Made by a program: the position numbers and the translations under genes. Positions 46,668 to 55,364 of a DNA stretch of 56,997 bases are shown here, piece by piece (the stretch's first letter is position 1; each line of letters starts with the position of its first letter). Source of the DNA: an uncultured Clostridia bacterium. Lineage in GTDB: Bacteria; Bacillota; Clostridia; Christensenellales; Borkfalkiaceae. Location of the stretch: assembly GCA_904419945.1 (NCBI GenBank), contig CAJFTM010000003.1, forward strand, positions 1 through 56,997, read 5' to 3'. The notes under the pieces are model-generated. The model searched no databases. It saw only the letters and a list, made by a program, of their open reading frames with translations, and was not told where the DNA came from.

Positions 46668-47741
46668 TCAGAGCTCCTCTTCGGAAGTGAGCTGCGCTTC
46701 GCGGTCTGCAATGGCGAGCGCCTCCAGCATCGGCCCGATATCGCCCAGCATAAAGCTGTCCAGCGAATACAGCGTGAGCCCGATGCGGTGATCGGTAACG
46801 CGGTTCTGCGGGAAATTATACGTGCGGATCCGCTCGCTGCGGTCGCCCGTGCCGATCTGGCTCTTGCGATTTTCCGCATAATCGCTCTGATAGCGGGAAT
46901 TATAGTAATCGTACAGGCGGCTCTTCAGAACCTTCATCGCCTTTTCGCGGTTCTTGATCTGCGAGCGCTCGTCCTGACAAGTGACGACGATGCCGGTGGG
47001 CAGGTGGGTGATGCGGATGCAGCTCTCCGTTTTATTAATGTGCTGACCGCCCGCTCCGCCCGAGCGGTAGGTATCGATCTTGAGATCCTTGTCGTTGATC
47101 TGGACTTCGACGTCTTCCGCCTCGGGGAGAACGGCGACGGTAACGGTGGAAGTATGCACCCTGCCCTGCGACTCCGTTTCGGGGACGCGCTGGACGCGAT
47201 GCACGCCGCTCTCGTATTTGAGTTTACTGTAAACGCCTTTGCCGGAAACGGAGAACACGACCTCCTTCATGCCGCCCAGCTCCGTTTCGTTCAGGTCGAT
47301 GATCTCCGTTTTCCAGCGCACGGACTCGGCATAGCGGCAATACATATTGTACAGGTCGGCGGCAAACAAACTGGCTTCCTCGCCGCCCGCCCCGCCGCGG
47401 ATCTCCATCACGACGTTGCGCTCGTCGTTTTTGTCTTTGGGGAGGAGCAGAACGCGCAGCTCGGCGCGGATATCGGCCAGCTTTTCCTTGCAGGCATACC
47501 CCTCCTGCGTGAGCAGGTCCTTCATCTCGCGGTCCTCCTCCGCCTCTGCGGCAGCGAAGTCCTCCTCCATCTCCCGCTCGACCTTCTTGTATTCGAGATA
47601 TTTTTCCGCCGTCTCCGCGATGTCCGCATGCTCTCTGGCACACTGCGTCCACCGATCCGTCTGTGCAATGACGGCGGGATCCGCCATCTCGGCGGACAGT
47701 TTATTATATTTCTCTAAAATATCGTCTAATTTTTTGAACAT
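46668..47741 (-). CDS. prfA: Peptide chain release factor 1
   Basis: RF1 ends translation at UAA and UAG. The 357-residue protein has the PxT stop-codon-reading tripeptide (PET, 187-189) and GGAGGQ with the catalytic GGQ at 231-233. Its glutamine is the methylation target of PrmC, encoded just upstream as part of a fusion protein, with a gap of only 14 bp. Length is standard. Confidence 0.97.
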   Translation of the reverse strand: MFKKLDDILEKYNKLSAEMADPAVIAQTDRWTQCAREHADIAETAEKYLEYKKVEREMEEDFAAAEAEEDREMKDLLTQEGYACKEKLADIRAELRVLLLPKDKNDERNVVMEIRGGAGGEEASLFAADLYNMYCRYAESVRWKTEIIDLNETELGGMKEVVFSVSGKGVYSKLKYESGVHRVQRVPETESQGRVHTSTVTVAVLPEAEDVEVQINDKDLKIDTYRSGGAGGQHINKTESCIRITHLPTGIVVTCQDERSQIKNREKAMKVLKSRLYDYYNSRYQSDYAENRKSQIGTGDRSERIRTYNFPQNRVTDHRIGLTLYSLDSFMLGDIGPMLEALAIADREAQLTSEEEL

Positions 47742-47755
47742 GCCGCCCTACCGTA

Positions 47756-49630
47756 TTACTCAGCTTCTCCTTTGGAAGAAGTCCTCTCGTCCGCCGCGGC
47801 CGCCTTCGGCTGTACGACCGCGCGAACAAAGCGCTCGATGCCCGCATAATCGCGGATGATGGAGACGCGCGCGAAGGAGCAGAACAGCTGTGCGACGTCC
47901 CGGGCCTGCCCTGCACCGCACTCGACAAGCAGCATCCCCCCTTCCTTCAAATGAGCGGGCGCCTCTGCCGTGAGGCGGCGGTAAAAATCCAGCCCGTCCT
48001 CGCCGCCGTCCAACGCGGAGAGCGGCTCGTAATCGCGCACTTCTCTCTGCAAGTCGGCGAGATCGTCACGCTTAACATACGGCGGATTGCACACAATAAT
48101 ATCGAAAGTTCCCTCAACGGAAGCAAACAGATCGCTCTCGAGCAGCCTTACTTCCGCGCCGTTCGCTGCGGCGTTCTCCGCTGCCAGCGCGAGCGCCTCT
48201 GTGCTCTTGTCCGCCGCCGTGACCGAAACGTGCCGATCGGCACAATATTTTGCGAGGGCGACGGCGATGCAGCCGCTGCCCGTACACATATCGAGGAGAG
48301 CGTCCCCTTCCTTTGCCGCTTTGACGGCGAGTTCCGCCAAAAGTTCCGTTTCCGGCCGGGGGATGAGTGCCCGCTCGTCTGTCTTGATCTCGCAGCCGTA
48401 AAAATCGGTACTGCCGAGGATATACCAAAGGGGCCGCCCTTTGAGCCGCTCTTCTGCAAGCGCATCCAGCGCGCGCACCGCGCTGGGGACGAGCAATTTG
48501 TCGGACGAGGCCAGCTCGCTGCGCGGGACGCCCGATCGCAGAGAGACCAGCCACTCGGCATCGCTCGCATCGATGTCCTTCTCGGCAAACCGTTCCTTCA
48601 GCTCCTGCACATAATTTTTGACCGTGCGGGAGACGACAAAACTCTCCTCCGGCATCGAAGGATCGGCATCCAGCGCGGCGACCTTTCGGAATGCGGCGAT
48701 CGCCACTTCGAGCATATCCTCCGTCGGCTCGCGGGTCGTCAGAAGCTGCAGCGCAAAACCGGGAGCCTTCAGCGGGATCAGCCACTTGCTCTGCGACTTG
48801 GCGAGCAGTTTCAGAACTTCGTACGAGATCCCCGCCACGAGCGGCAGGAACAGTATTTTTATCGCAAATTGGATAAAATAGTTGGCGACTTCATTGTAAA
48901 CAAAGAGATTCAGGTAAGCGTCGCAGATCCAGTTGACGACGGAAAAAACGACGATGCTGATCGCCATGACGAGAAAGAGGAACGTCGTACCGCAGCGGTC
49001 ATGCAGGCGGGAGCATGTCTTCGCATTTTCGGGCGTAAGCTCCATGCCGCGCTCAAAGCAGGTGATCGTCTTATGTTCGGCGCCGTGATACATGAACACG
49101 CGGCGGATATCCTTCATCGCCGTGATGGCGACGATATAGATGAGAAAGATGAGCAGGCGCAGGCCGCCCTGCACGAGATTGTAGCCGATGCCGTAACGCA
49201 GGCCCGTCTCTTCCGGAAAAAAGAGGTTGGACAAAAACATGGGCAACGCGACGAACAGGCCGACGGCGAGCAAAACGCCGATCAGCGTTGCCACGAAAGA
49301 GACGGCGGACATCACGTTCAGATGCAGCTTTTCCTGACACCACTTTTCAAATTTAGAAGGTTCGCCCTCGTCGCCGTACACGGCGGCGCTGCGCATCAGG
49401 ATCTTCGAGCCCGTAACAAGGGAAGACACAAAGCTGACCACTCCGCGCACGAGCGGGATCTTGTTGACGCGCTTCATTGCCTTGGACGTATTGAGGCGGC
49501 GGCTCTCCACTTGAATGTGCCCCTCCGGATCGCGCACGGCGGTGGCATACGCCGTTTTGCCGCGCATCATGACCCCTTCGAGCACTGCCTGCCCGCCGAT
49601 GTATGTCCTGTTCTCCTTCTTTTTGCCCAT
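47756..49630 (-). CDS. prmC: DUF1385 membrane protein fused to PrmC methyltransferase
   Basis: One 624-residue frame joins two proteins normally encoded separately. Residues about 1-300 are a DUF1385 protein: YIGGQAVLEGVMMRG start, several membrane helices, and YHGAEHKTITCFE. Residues about 335-605 are the release-factor glutamine methyltransferase PrmC, with a SAM site (DMCTGSGCIAVAL) and the catalytic NPPY near 514. PrmC methylates the GGQ glutamine of RF1/RF2. In many Bacillota the order is rpmE, DUF1385, prmC, prfA, so this is a fusion in place. I use the ATG at 49630, with GGAGG upstream; the frame opens at 49687. Confidence 0.93.
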   Translation of the reverse strand: MGKKKENRTYIGGQAVLEGVMMRGKTAYATAVRDPEGHIQVESRRLNTSKAMKRVNKIPLVRGVVSFVSSLVTGSKILMRSAAVYGDEGEPSKFEKWCQEKLHLNVMSAVSFVATLIGVLLAVGLFVALPMFLSNLFFPEETGLRYGIGYNLVQGGLRLLIFLIYIVAITAMKDIRRVFMYHGAEHKTITCFERGMELTPENAKTCSRLHDRCGTTFLFLVMAISIVVFSVVNWICDAYLNLFVYNEVANYFIQFAIKILFLPLVAGISYEVLKLLAKSQSKWLIPLKAPGFALQLLTTREPTEDMLEVAIAAFRKVAALDADPSMPEESFVVSRTVKNYVQELKERFAEKDIDASDAEWLVSLRSGVPRSELASSDKLLVPSAVRALDALAEERLKGRPLWYILGSTDFYGCEIKTDERALIPRPETELLAELAVKAAKEGDALLDMCTGSGCIAVALAKYCADRHVSVTAADKSTEALALAAENAAANGAEVRLLESDLFASVEGTFDIIVCNPPYVKRDDLADLQREVRDYEPLSALDGGEDGLDFYRRLTAEAPAHLKEGGMLLVECGAGQARDVAQLFCSFARVSIIRDYAGIERFVRAVVQPKAAAADERTSSKGEAE

Positions 49631-49710
49631 AACGCCTCCACGCCTGTCCGAAAATTGCCTCAAAAAAAGAAAATCAGCCCCAAGCAAACCTCAGAGCTGA
49701 AACACAAATA

Positions 49711-49914
49711 CTAAATTCCGTATCTTTTTTTGAACTTGTCGACTCGGCCGCCTGTATCTACGAGTTTCTGTCTGCCTGTGAAAAAGGGATGGCATTTGCT
49801 GCAGATATCCACTTTCAGCGTATCTCCTTTCTTGGTCGTGCCGGTCTTGAACGTTGCCCCGCACGCACAGGTCACCGTGACCTCATGATAATCGGGATGT
49901 ATATCGGGTTTCAT
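49711..49914 (-). CDS. rpmE: 50S ribosomal protein L31, zinc-binding type
   Basis: This 67-residue protein is the zinc-containing (C+) form of L31, with cysteines 16, 18, 38 and 41 (TCACG, ICSKCH). Such forms are often swapped for zinc-free paralogues under zinc limitation. It heads the rpmE, DUF1385-prmC, prfA transcript. Confidence 0.96.
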   Translation of the reverse strand: MKPDIHPDYHEVTVTCACGATFKTGTTKKGDTLKVDICSKCHPFFTGRQKLVDTGGRVDKFKKRYGI

Positions 49915-49960
49915 GCTTTCACCTCTCCGTGCTTACTTTCTTTCATCAAGATGCTGACTT

Positions 49961-49989
49961 ATTATATATTATTTTCGCCCGCAAGTCAA
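49961..49989 (-). promoter_or_regulatory. Promoter for the rpmE operon
   Basis: Minus strand TTGACT (49984-49989), 17-bp spacer, TATAAT (49961-49966), about 47 bp from rpmE. The AT-rich 329-bp gap (49915-50243) holds this promoter, the divergent one at 50153 and an inverted repeat TTGCGAAAAA/TTTTTCGCAA (50006-50032). I see no gene in it. Confidence 0.75.
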
Positions 49990-50152
49990 ATCAAATCGTG
50001 CCCCTTTGCGAAAAAAATCCACTTTTTCGCAATTCGGCATAAAAGCGCCCGTTTTTTGCGAAAAGCTGCAAATTTATTCAGCATTTTGCACAAAAAAGAG
50101 ATGTATTTTTCCCGCCGATCGCAGAGGAACAAAGTTTTCGCCCTCTTTTCGC

Positions 50153-50181
50153 TTGCAAATTTTAGCAAGTTGATTTATAAT
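50153..50181 (+). promoter_or_regulatory. Promoter for the dehydrogenase-like gene
   Basis: TTGCAA (50153-50158), 17-bp spacer, TATAAT (50176-50181), about 60 bp upstream of the start at 50244. Confidence 0.6.
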
Positions 50182-50243
50182 GGACACAGAATGCGGAGGA
50201 TGTTGCCTCGTTGCTGCGAAACGGCATGCTCCAAAGGAGTTTT

Positions 50244-51263
50244 ATGAAGATCTGGAAGATCCTTTCCCCCAAAGTACTGACGGCAGAGGAACGGCCCGAC
50301 AACATCACCACGGAAACGCAGGCGAAGGTCAAAGTGACCAAACTGCTGTTTTCTGACAATGAAGCGCGCGCCTATATCGGCGTGCCGCGGCCGAAGTATC
50401 CGATCGTGCCCGGGCGGTTTGCCGTGGGCGCCGTCGCCGAGGCGGGCAAAGGATGCCTGAGAACGGAGAAGAATACGCGCGTGTACATACACGACGTGAT
50501 CCCCTGCGGCGAATGCGCGCGCTGCCGCGCAGGCGACCCCGAAAGCTGCGCTTCCATGCGCGCTGCCGGAACGGCCTGCGAGGGATATCTGCGCGATTTT
50601 GTCGTGACGGACGAGACAAACCTCTCGCCCCTTCCGCTCTCCGTTTCGGACAATGAAGCCCTGTTTATCGGCATCGTGTCGCTGTGTGAGGCAGTCATTG
50701 ACAGGCTGAACGTGAACAAAGGCGACCACATCGCCGTGTTTGGCGGGCGGGAGATCGGGAATATCCTCTGCCAGCTTCTCATCTATCATCAGGCCGTACC
50801 CATTTTTATCGACTCGGACGACGATTCGCTCGCGATCGCGTCGCAGTGCGGCATCTATTACACGGTACGCGCGGACGAGGCCATGGAAGAAAATATCTGC
50901 CGCATCACCGGCGGAAGGCTCGCCAAAGACAGCGTATATTGCAGCGGAAGCGACCTGTCTCCCTCCCTCCCCTTTACCTACACGGCAACGGACGGAACGG
51001 TGATCTATACGGGATTCGACTTCCCGGACGTCTCCGTGGCAGTCAAACCGGCTCTGGAAAAGCGGCTGACCGTGACCGCCGTTACCAACGATTACTCGAA
51101 TAACGCGACGGCGATCAACCGCATCGTCAATAAGGCGGTCAACCTCGCGCCCTTCTGCAAGGACGTGCGGCCGGTCGCAGACATTGCAAAACTGTTCGAC
51201 CAAGCCGCCGCAAAAAAAGATGCGGGAAAGCACGTGCCCTATACCATCGTCAACATGATCTGA
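50244..51263 (+). CDS. Zinc-alcohol-dehydrogenase-like protein (MDR), catalytic zinc site lost
   Basis: The 339-residue protein has the medium-chain dehydrogenase layout. The structural-zinc cysteines are kept (Cys88, 91, 94, 102 in PCGECARCRAGDPESC), and a Rossmann-like middle segment (HIAVFGGREIGNILCQLL) is present. The catalytic-zinc ligands are missing: the usual CGSD is absent, and GHE, expected after PIVPG, reads GRF. It is probably not an ordinary alcohol dehydrogenase. ATG 50244 follows AAAGGAG. Cardiolipin synthase starts 28 bp downstream, so the genes may be co-transcribed. The substrate is unknown. Confidence 0.8.
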   Translation: MKIWKILSPKVLTAEERPDNITTETQAKVKVTKLLFSDNEARAYIGVPRPKYPIVPGRFAVGAVAEAGKGCLRTEKNTRVYIHDVIPCGECARCRAGDPESCASMRAAGTACEGYLRDFVVTDETNLSPLPLSVSDNEALFIGIVSLCEAVIDRLNVNKGDHIAVFGGREIGNILCQLLIYHQAVPIFIDSDDDSLAIASQCGIYYTVRADEAMEENICRITGGRLAKDSVYCSGSDLSPSLPFTYTATDGTVIYTGFDFPDVSVAVKPALEKRLTVTAVTNDYSNNATAINRIVNKAVNLAPFCKDVRPVADIAKLFDQAAAKKDAGKHVPYTIVNMI

Positions 51264-51291
51264 ACGGGCACCTTTACCCGAGGAGAAAAGC

Positions 51292-52824
51292 ATGCGGCTG
51301 AAAAAACTATGGAGACTGCTGACGAGCAAATTCATGCTCGTCTGCTTTTTGTTACTGATCGAAGTGGCGCTTTTGCCGACGGCGATCATCCTGCTTTCGA
51401 TCTACAACGTGATCGCCGCCATCGTGTGCGGCGCCGCCATCCTCATAATTGACGCCGTGCTGACCATCTATATCATCAACACGGACATGAATGCGGATTA
51501 TAAGATCGCATGGATCGTGCTAATCCTGCTGCTTCCGCCCGTCGGCGCCATCTTCTATCTGTTGCTGCGGGCGCGGCCCAAGCCGCGGCGCAAGCTGAAA
51601 AAACTGCGCGCGGACGGGAGCGTCATAGAAGATCCGCTGTACGCCGATGCGGACAAGCTGCCCCCTTCTTTTGACAACGCCGACGAATTTACACGCCAGT
51701 GCGCGACATACATCGCCGCACAGGGCGGTCTGCCGGCAACAGACTATACACACGTCGAATATTTTGCGACGGGGGAAGAATACGAAAAGCGGCTGCTCGA
51801 AGAACTGCAAAAGGCGGAACAATATATCTTCCTCGAATATTTCATCATTGCCAAGGGCAAATTTTGGGGAGAAGTACTGGACATCCTGCGCCGAAAACGC
51901 AAGGAGGGGCTGGACGTACGCGTCATCTATGACGACATCGGCTCCATGTTCAAGGTGCCGACCAACTACGCGGAGATGCTGGAAAAGGAGGGCATCCCCT
52001 GCCTCTGCTTCAATCGCTTCCGCCCCGTATTGGACGTAGCGCAAAACAACCGGACACACCGAAAGATCGCCGTCATCGACGGCAGAGTCGCCTTTACGGG
52101 CGGGATCAACCTCGCCGACGAATATATCAACGAAACACATCCCTTCGGGCACTGGAAGGATACAGGACTGCTGTTTGAAGGGCGCGCGGTACAGAACATG
52201 ACGGCCCTCTTTTTGCAGACGTGGGCCCTGAAAGGCGAGGAAGCGGATACATCCCGCTACCTTTCGCAAGCGCCCTCGGGCAAGCCCTGCCTGTGCTTCG
52301 GCGACTCCCCTTTTGACGGAGACCGAAACCTGTGCGAGGACCTGTACCTGCGCCTCATCTACAACGCGAAAAAATACGTATATATTTACACACCCTATCT
52401 CATCCCGGATGAAGAGATGAAGCGGGCACTCATCACGGCGGCGCGTTCGGGCGTAGACGTGCGCATTTTAGTACCGCACATCCCGGACAAAAAATATGTA
52501 TTTGCCGTAACGAAGGCTTTTGCCGTGCAATTGACAAAGCAGGGCATCAAGGTGTATCGCTATACGCCCGGATTTGTGCACGCAAAGAGCATCGTCGCGG
52601 ACGGAAAATATTGCGTGATCGGATCATCGAACATCGACTTCCGCAGCTTTTACCTGCACTTTGAAAACAACATGATGTTCTTTGACGAAGAGATGAGCGG
52701 CGCGATCGAACGGGACTTCCTCGATGCGTGCGAAAAGAGTGCATTGATCACTCCCAAGCTCAAGGACAACTGGCTGAAAGCTCTTTGCCGCGCCATCCTG
52801 CGCTACTTTGCCCCCCTCATGTAA
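51292..52824 (+). CDS. cls: Cardiolipin synthase (PLD superfamily)
   Basis: This membrane enzyme condenses two phosphatidylglycerols to cardiolipin. The 510-residue protein has N-terminal membrane helices (about 12-34, 38-60 and 70-92) and two HKD motifs, HRKIAVID near 255 and HAKSIVAD near 428, each followed by the usual GG/GSSN. Length is typical. It follows the MDR gene closely. Confidence 0.95.
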   Translation: MRLKKLWRLLTSKFMLVCFLLLIEVALLPTAIILLSIYNVIAAIVCGAAILIIDAVLTIYIINTDMNADYKIAWIVLILLLPPVGAIFYLLLRARPKPRRKLKKLRADGSVIEDPLYADADKLPPSFDNADEFTRQCATYIAAQGGLPATDYTHVEYFATGEEYEKRLLEELQKAEQYIFLEYFIIAKGKFWGEVLDILRRKRKEGLDVRVIYDDIGSMFKVPTNYAEMLEKEGIPCLCFNRFRPVLDVAQNNRTHRKIAVIDGRVAFTGGINLADEYINETHPFGHWKDTGLLFEGRAVQNMTALFLQTWALKGEEADTSRYLSQAPSGKPCLCFGDSPFDGDRNLCEDLYLRLIYNAKKYVYIYTPYLIPDEEMKRALITAARSGVDVRILVPHIPDKKYVFAVTKAFAVQLTKQGIKVYRYTPGFVHAKSIVADGKYCVIGSSNIDFRSFYLHFENNMMFFDEEMSGAIERDFLDACEKSALITPKLKDNWLKALCRAILRYFAPLM

Positions 52825-52849
52825 CGAACAAAAAGAAAAACAGATACTC

Positions 52850-53650
52850 ATGATCCGATTGATCGCCAGCGATTTGGACGGAACGCTGCTCGACCCGGCG
52901 GGAAACCTGCCGGCCGGCACCTTTACCGCCATTGAAAAATTACACAAACAGGGGGTCCTGTTTTGCGCCGCAAGCGGCAGGCAGCTGACGGCGCTGACAT
53001 CGATGTTTGCGCCCGTCGCCGACAAGATCCTATTTATGGCAGAAAACGGCGCTATCCTGTCCTACCGCGGCGAAATACTGCGCAGCGTGACCATCCCGCC
53101 CGGCGATACCATCCATGCGCTGGAATGTGTTGCAGCCATCCCGCACACCCTGCCGCTGCTGTGTACGCCGAACTGCGCCTATTACGACGAAACGGGGCAG
53201 GGCGAATTTTTGCCGCTCGTACAGGCTTCTTATATTTCCAACGCCCGCCGCCCTTTGCACGAAGTTGCCGAAGCGGAACGCGTGTGCAAGATCGCCGTAT
53301 ATGACGAACTCGGCCCGGAAAACAACGCCATGCTTACCCTGCCGCAAGCGCTGCCCGGGCTCCGCGTCATTCAATCCGGCGAAACTTGGCTGGATATTTC
53401 GGTTGCGGAAGCCAATAAAGGAAATGCCATGCGCTTTTTGCGCGAACGTTTCTCGCTCGCGCGCGAGGAATGCGCCGCCTTCGGCGACCACATGAACGAT
53501 TATGAAATGCTCCTCGAATGCGGACACCCATATGTAACGGGAAACGCCTATCCGCCCCTCAAACGTCGCATCGGGCGGGCGATCCATTCAAACGCGGAAA
53601 ACGGCGTCGTACGGGCGATGCAGTGCATCTCTGACGGCCAGATCCCCTGA
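52850..53650 (+). CDS. HAD-superfamily (Cof-type) phosphatase
   Basis: The 266-residue protein has the HAD nucleophile motif DLDGT (8-12), a C2-type cap, and the C-terminal AFGDHMNDYEML metal site. Cof-type enzymes remove phosphate from sugar phosphates and cofactor intermediates; the substrate cannot be told from sequence. It lies 25 bp after cls and is probably co-transcribed. The ribosome site before ATG 52850 is weak; a TTG at 52808 is in frame but gives an unlikely N-terminus. Confidence 0.88.
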   Translation: MIRLIASDLDGTLLDPAGNLPAGTFTAIEKLHKQGVLFCAASGRQLTALTSMFAPVADKILFMAENGAILSYRGEILRSVTIPPGDTIHALECVAAIPHTLPLLCTPNCAYYDETGQGEFLPLVQASYISNARRPLHEVAEAERVCKIAVYDELGPENNAMLTLPQALPGLRVIQSGETWLDISVAEANKGNAMRFLRERFSLAREECAAFGDHMNDYEMLLECGHPYVTGNAYPPLKRRIGRAIHSNAENGVVRAMQCISDGQIP

Positions 53651-53680
53651 CGAATAGTATAACTGCATAGCAACATTTTT

Positions 53681-53709
53681 AGGGGGCGCCCGCTTTGCGG
53701 GCGCCCCCT
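53681..53709 (+). terminator. Hairpin terminator after the HAD gene
   Basis: A 13-bp GC-rich stem, AGGGGGCGCCCGC and its complement, with a TTT loop (53681-53709) lies 30 bp past the stop. The following T run is weak (CTGTAAATCTTTT), so termination strength is uncertain. Confidence 0.55.
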
Positions 53710-53799
53710 CTGTAAATCTTTTATAGGCTCTTCTGCTTTGCCCTTTCGAACAACAACGGATGCGGAATCTAAGCTCCTTCAACACAACGAACATTCTCG

Positions 53800-54327
53800 T
53801 TATAAAATATCCACCTGGCAGGCGCGCATGGCGGCGAGCGCCGTCTCGTGTGCAGCCGGCGTAACGCCCGCGCAGCAGTCCGCACGCACGCAGACGCGCA
53901 TCTCCGGACAAAAAGCCTTTAACAAAAGCGCATTGGAGATGACGCAGATATCCGTACATACGCCGATCAGTTCGGCCTCAGCAAACTTTTGTTCCGCCGC
54001 ATATTGCGCGAGCAGGACAGAACCGAAACACGGCTTGTCAAAACAAAGATCCCCTTCTGTCACCAACCCTGCGGCGATCTGCCAGCCCGCCTCCCCGCGG
54101 ATACAATGCGGCACGGGAAGGCGCTTTCCTTCCTGTGTAGAAAGATAATCCGGCTCATGCGTGTCGCGCGTAAAGACGACCCTCTCCCCTCCTGCGCGGG
54201 CAACCGCAACCCGGGCTCGCACATTGGGCAAAACAGCAGCCGCTTCGGGCGTACCCAGTACGCCGGTAATAAAATCTGTCTGCATATCGACGACGATAAG
54301 AAGTTTTTTCGATTCCTTTTCTGCCAT
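53800..54327 (-). CDS. Nicotinamidase-related cysteine hydrolase
   Basis: This isochorismatase-fold hydrolase of 175 residues has a predicted Asp14-Lys98-Cys128 triad (VVDMQTDF, FDKPCFGS, GVCTDICV) and a metal-site-like DTHEPDY. It most resembles nicotinamidases (PncA), which turn nicotinamide into nicotinate for NAD salvage, fitting the NadE encoded at 2033. Substrate remains inferred. The ATG follows AGGAG. Confidence 0.85.
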   Translation of the reverse strand: MAEKESKKLLIVVDMQTDFITGVLGTPEAAAVLPNVRARVAVARAGGERVVFTRDTHEPDYLSTQEGKRLPVPHCIRGEAGWQIAAGLVTEGDLCFDKPCFGSVLLAQYAAEQKFAEAELIGVCTDICVISNALLLKAFCPEMRVCVRADCCAGVTPAAHETALAAMRACQVDIL

Positions 54328-54377
54328 CCCCTTTTTCTCCTAAAATGCTTATAGAATGCAAACAACCACGAAAAGTT

Positions 54378-54917
54378 TTAATCGCGTTTACCGGCGACCT
54401 CACTGTTATAGAGGTCGATGCTCTTGTGCACGACGCGCACGGCGCTGTCCCGCCCCATGATCTCCTTGACGGAGGTCTTTTTATGCTCGAGGACCTTGTA
54501 TACCTCGAAAAAATGCATCATCTCGTCAAAGATATGGTGCGGCAGCTGTGAAATATCTTTATAGATATTGTACATCGGTTCACGGAAAGGAATGGCGATG
54601 ACCTTTTCGTCCATCTTGCCGTCATCGACCATATTGATGACGCCGATCGGATAACACTGCACCAATGTAGCCGGCAGGATCGGCTCGCTGCACAGGACGA
54701 GCACATCGAGCGGGTCGCCGTCGTCTGCCAATGTACGAGGGATAAAACCGTAGCTTGCAGGATATACCGTAGAAGTATACAGGACGCGGTCCAACCGCAG
54801 GACGCCCGTCTCTTTATCCAATTCGTACTTGCTCTTTGAACCCTTTTGGATCTCGATATAGCACATAAAATTTTCAGCCTGAATGCGCTTCGGATCGATA
54901 TCGTGCCAAATATTCAT
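54378..54917 (-). CDS. ppa: Inorganic pyrophosphatase, family I
   Basis: It hydrolyses pyrophosphate, pulling biosynthetic reactions forward. The 179-residue soluble protein has the family I signature DGDPLDVLV (66-74) with its metal-binding aspartates, and YPASYGFIP. Many Clostridia use membrane or family II enzymes instead. It has its own promoter. The hydrolase gene at 53800 lies 50 bp downstream in the same direction and may share the transcript. Confidence 0.96.
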   Translation of the reverse strand: MNIWHDIDPKRIQAENFMCYIEIQKGSKSKYELDKETGVLRLDRVLYTSTVYPASYGFIPRTLADDGDPLDVLVLCSEPILPATLVQCYPIGVINMVDDGKMDEKVIAIPFREPMYNIYKDISQLPHHIFDEMMHFFEVYKVLEHKKTSVKEIMGRDSAVRVVHKSIDLYNSEVAGKRD

Positions 54918-54940
54918 AACATTTCCTCCCTTCTTCCCCT

Positions 54941-54969
54941 ATTGTACCATAAAAAGAACGGGCTTGCAA
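54941..54969 (-). promoter_or_regulatory. Promoter for ppa
   Basis: Minus strand TTGCAA (54964-54969), 17-bp spacer, TACAAT (54941-54946), 24 bp from the ppa start. Confidence 0.6.
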
Positions 54970-55089
54970 TACTTCGGTGAAAGTTTCAGTCGATCTGCCT
55001 ATCTATAGGCATAAAATAGCGCAGGTATCCGTGTAAGCATGCTTCGTACGATAAAAGACAAAAGTTTATAGAAAAGGTACAGAAATACT

Positions 55090-55118
55090 TTGACTTTTCA
55101 GCAAATTTATGGTATTAT
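55090..55118 (+). promoter_or_regulatory. Promoter for tRNA-Ser
   Basis: TTGACT (55090-55095), 17-bp spacer, TATTAT (55113-55118), 30 bp upstream of the tRNA 5' end. Confidence 0.6.
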
Positions 55119-55147
55119 AATTTGGCATGGAAGCAAGAGCCGGCCGT

Positions 55148-55238
55148 GCAGAAGTACCCAAGTGGCTCAAGGGGCTCCCCTGCTAAGGGAGTAGTACGGG
55201 AAACCGTAGCGCGGGTTCAAATCCCGCCTTCTGCGCCA
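55148..55238 (+). tRNA. tRNA-Ser (anticodon GCU)
   Basis: The acceptor stem GCAGAAG/CTTCTGC, anticodon stem CTCCC/GGGAG with loop CTGCTAA (anticodon GCT), a long variable arm (TACGG-GAAA-CCGTA) typical of serine tRNAs, and T-arm GCGGG-TTCAAAT-CCCGC are all present. Discriminator G and an encoded CCA (55236-55238) follow. It reads AGC/AGU codons. Confidence 0.95.
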
Positions 55239-55245
55239 AGCGAGT

Positions 55246-55302
55246 ATAATCCGAACCTCAAACCGATTTTAATCGGCGGAGCGTTCGGATTATTTCTTTT
55301 TT
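55246..55302 (+). terminator. Intrinsic terminator of tRNA-Ser
   Basis: ATAATCCGAAC pairs with GTTCGGATTAT (55246-55256 and 55283-55293), with an inner CCGATT/AATCGG stem, then TTCTTTTTT. Confidence 0.8.
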
Positions 55303-55364
55303 ATTATCCTATTTTATCATCCTATATAGATGACTTCACTCTTTTGCTATGCTATAATGATTAT

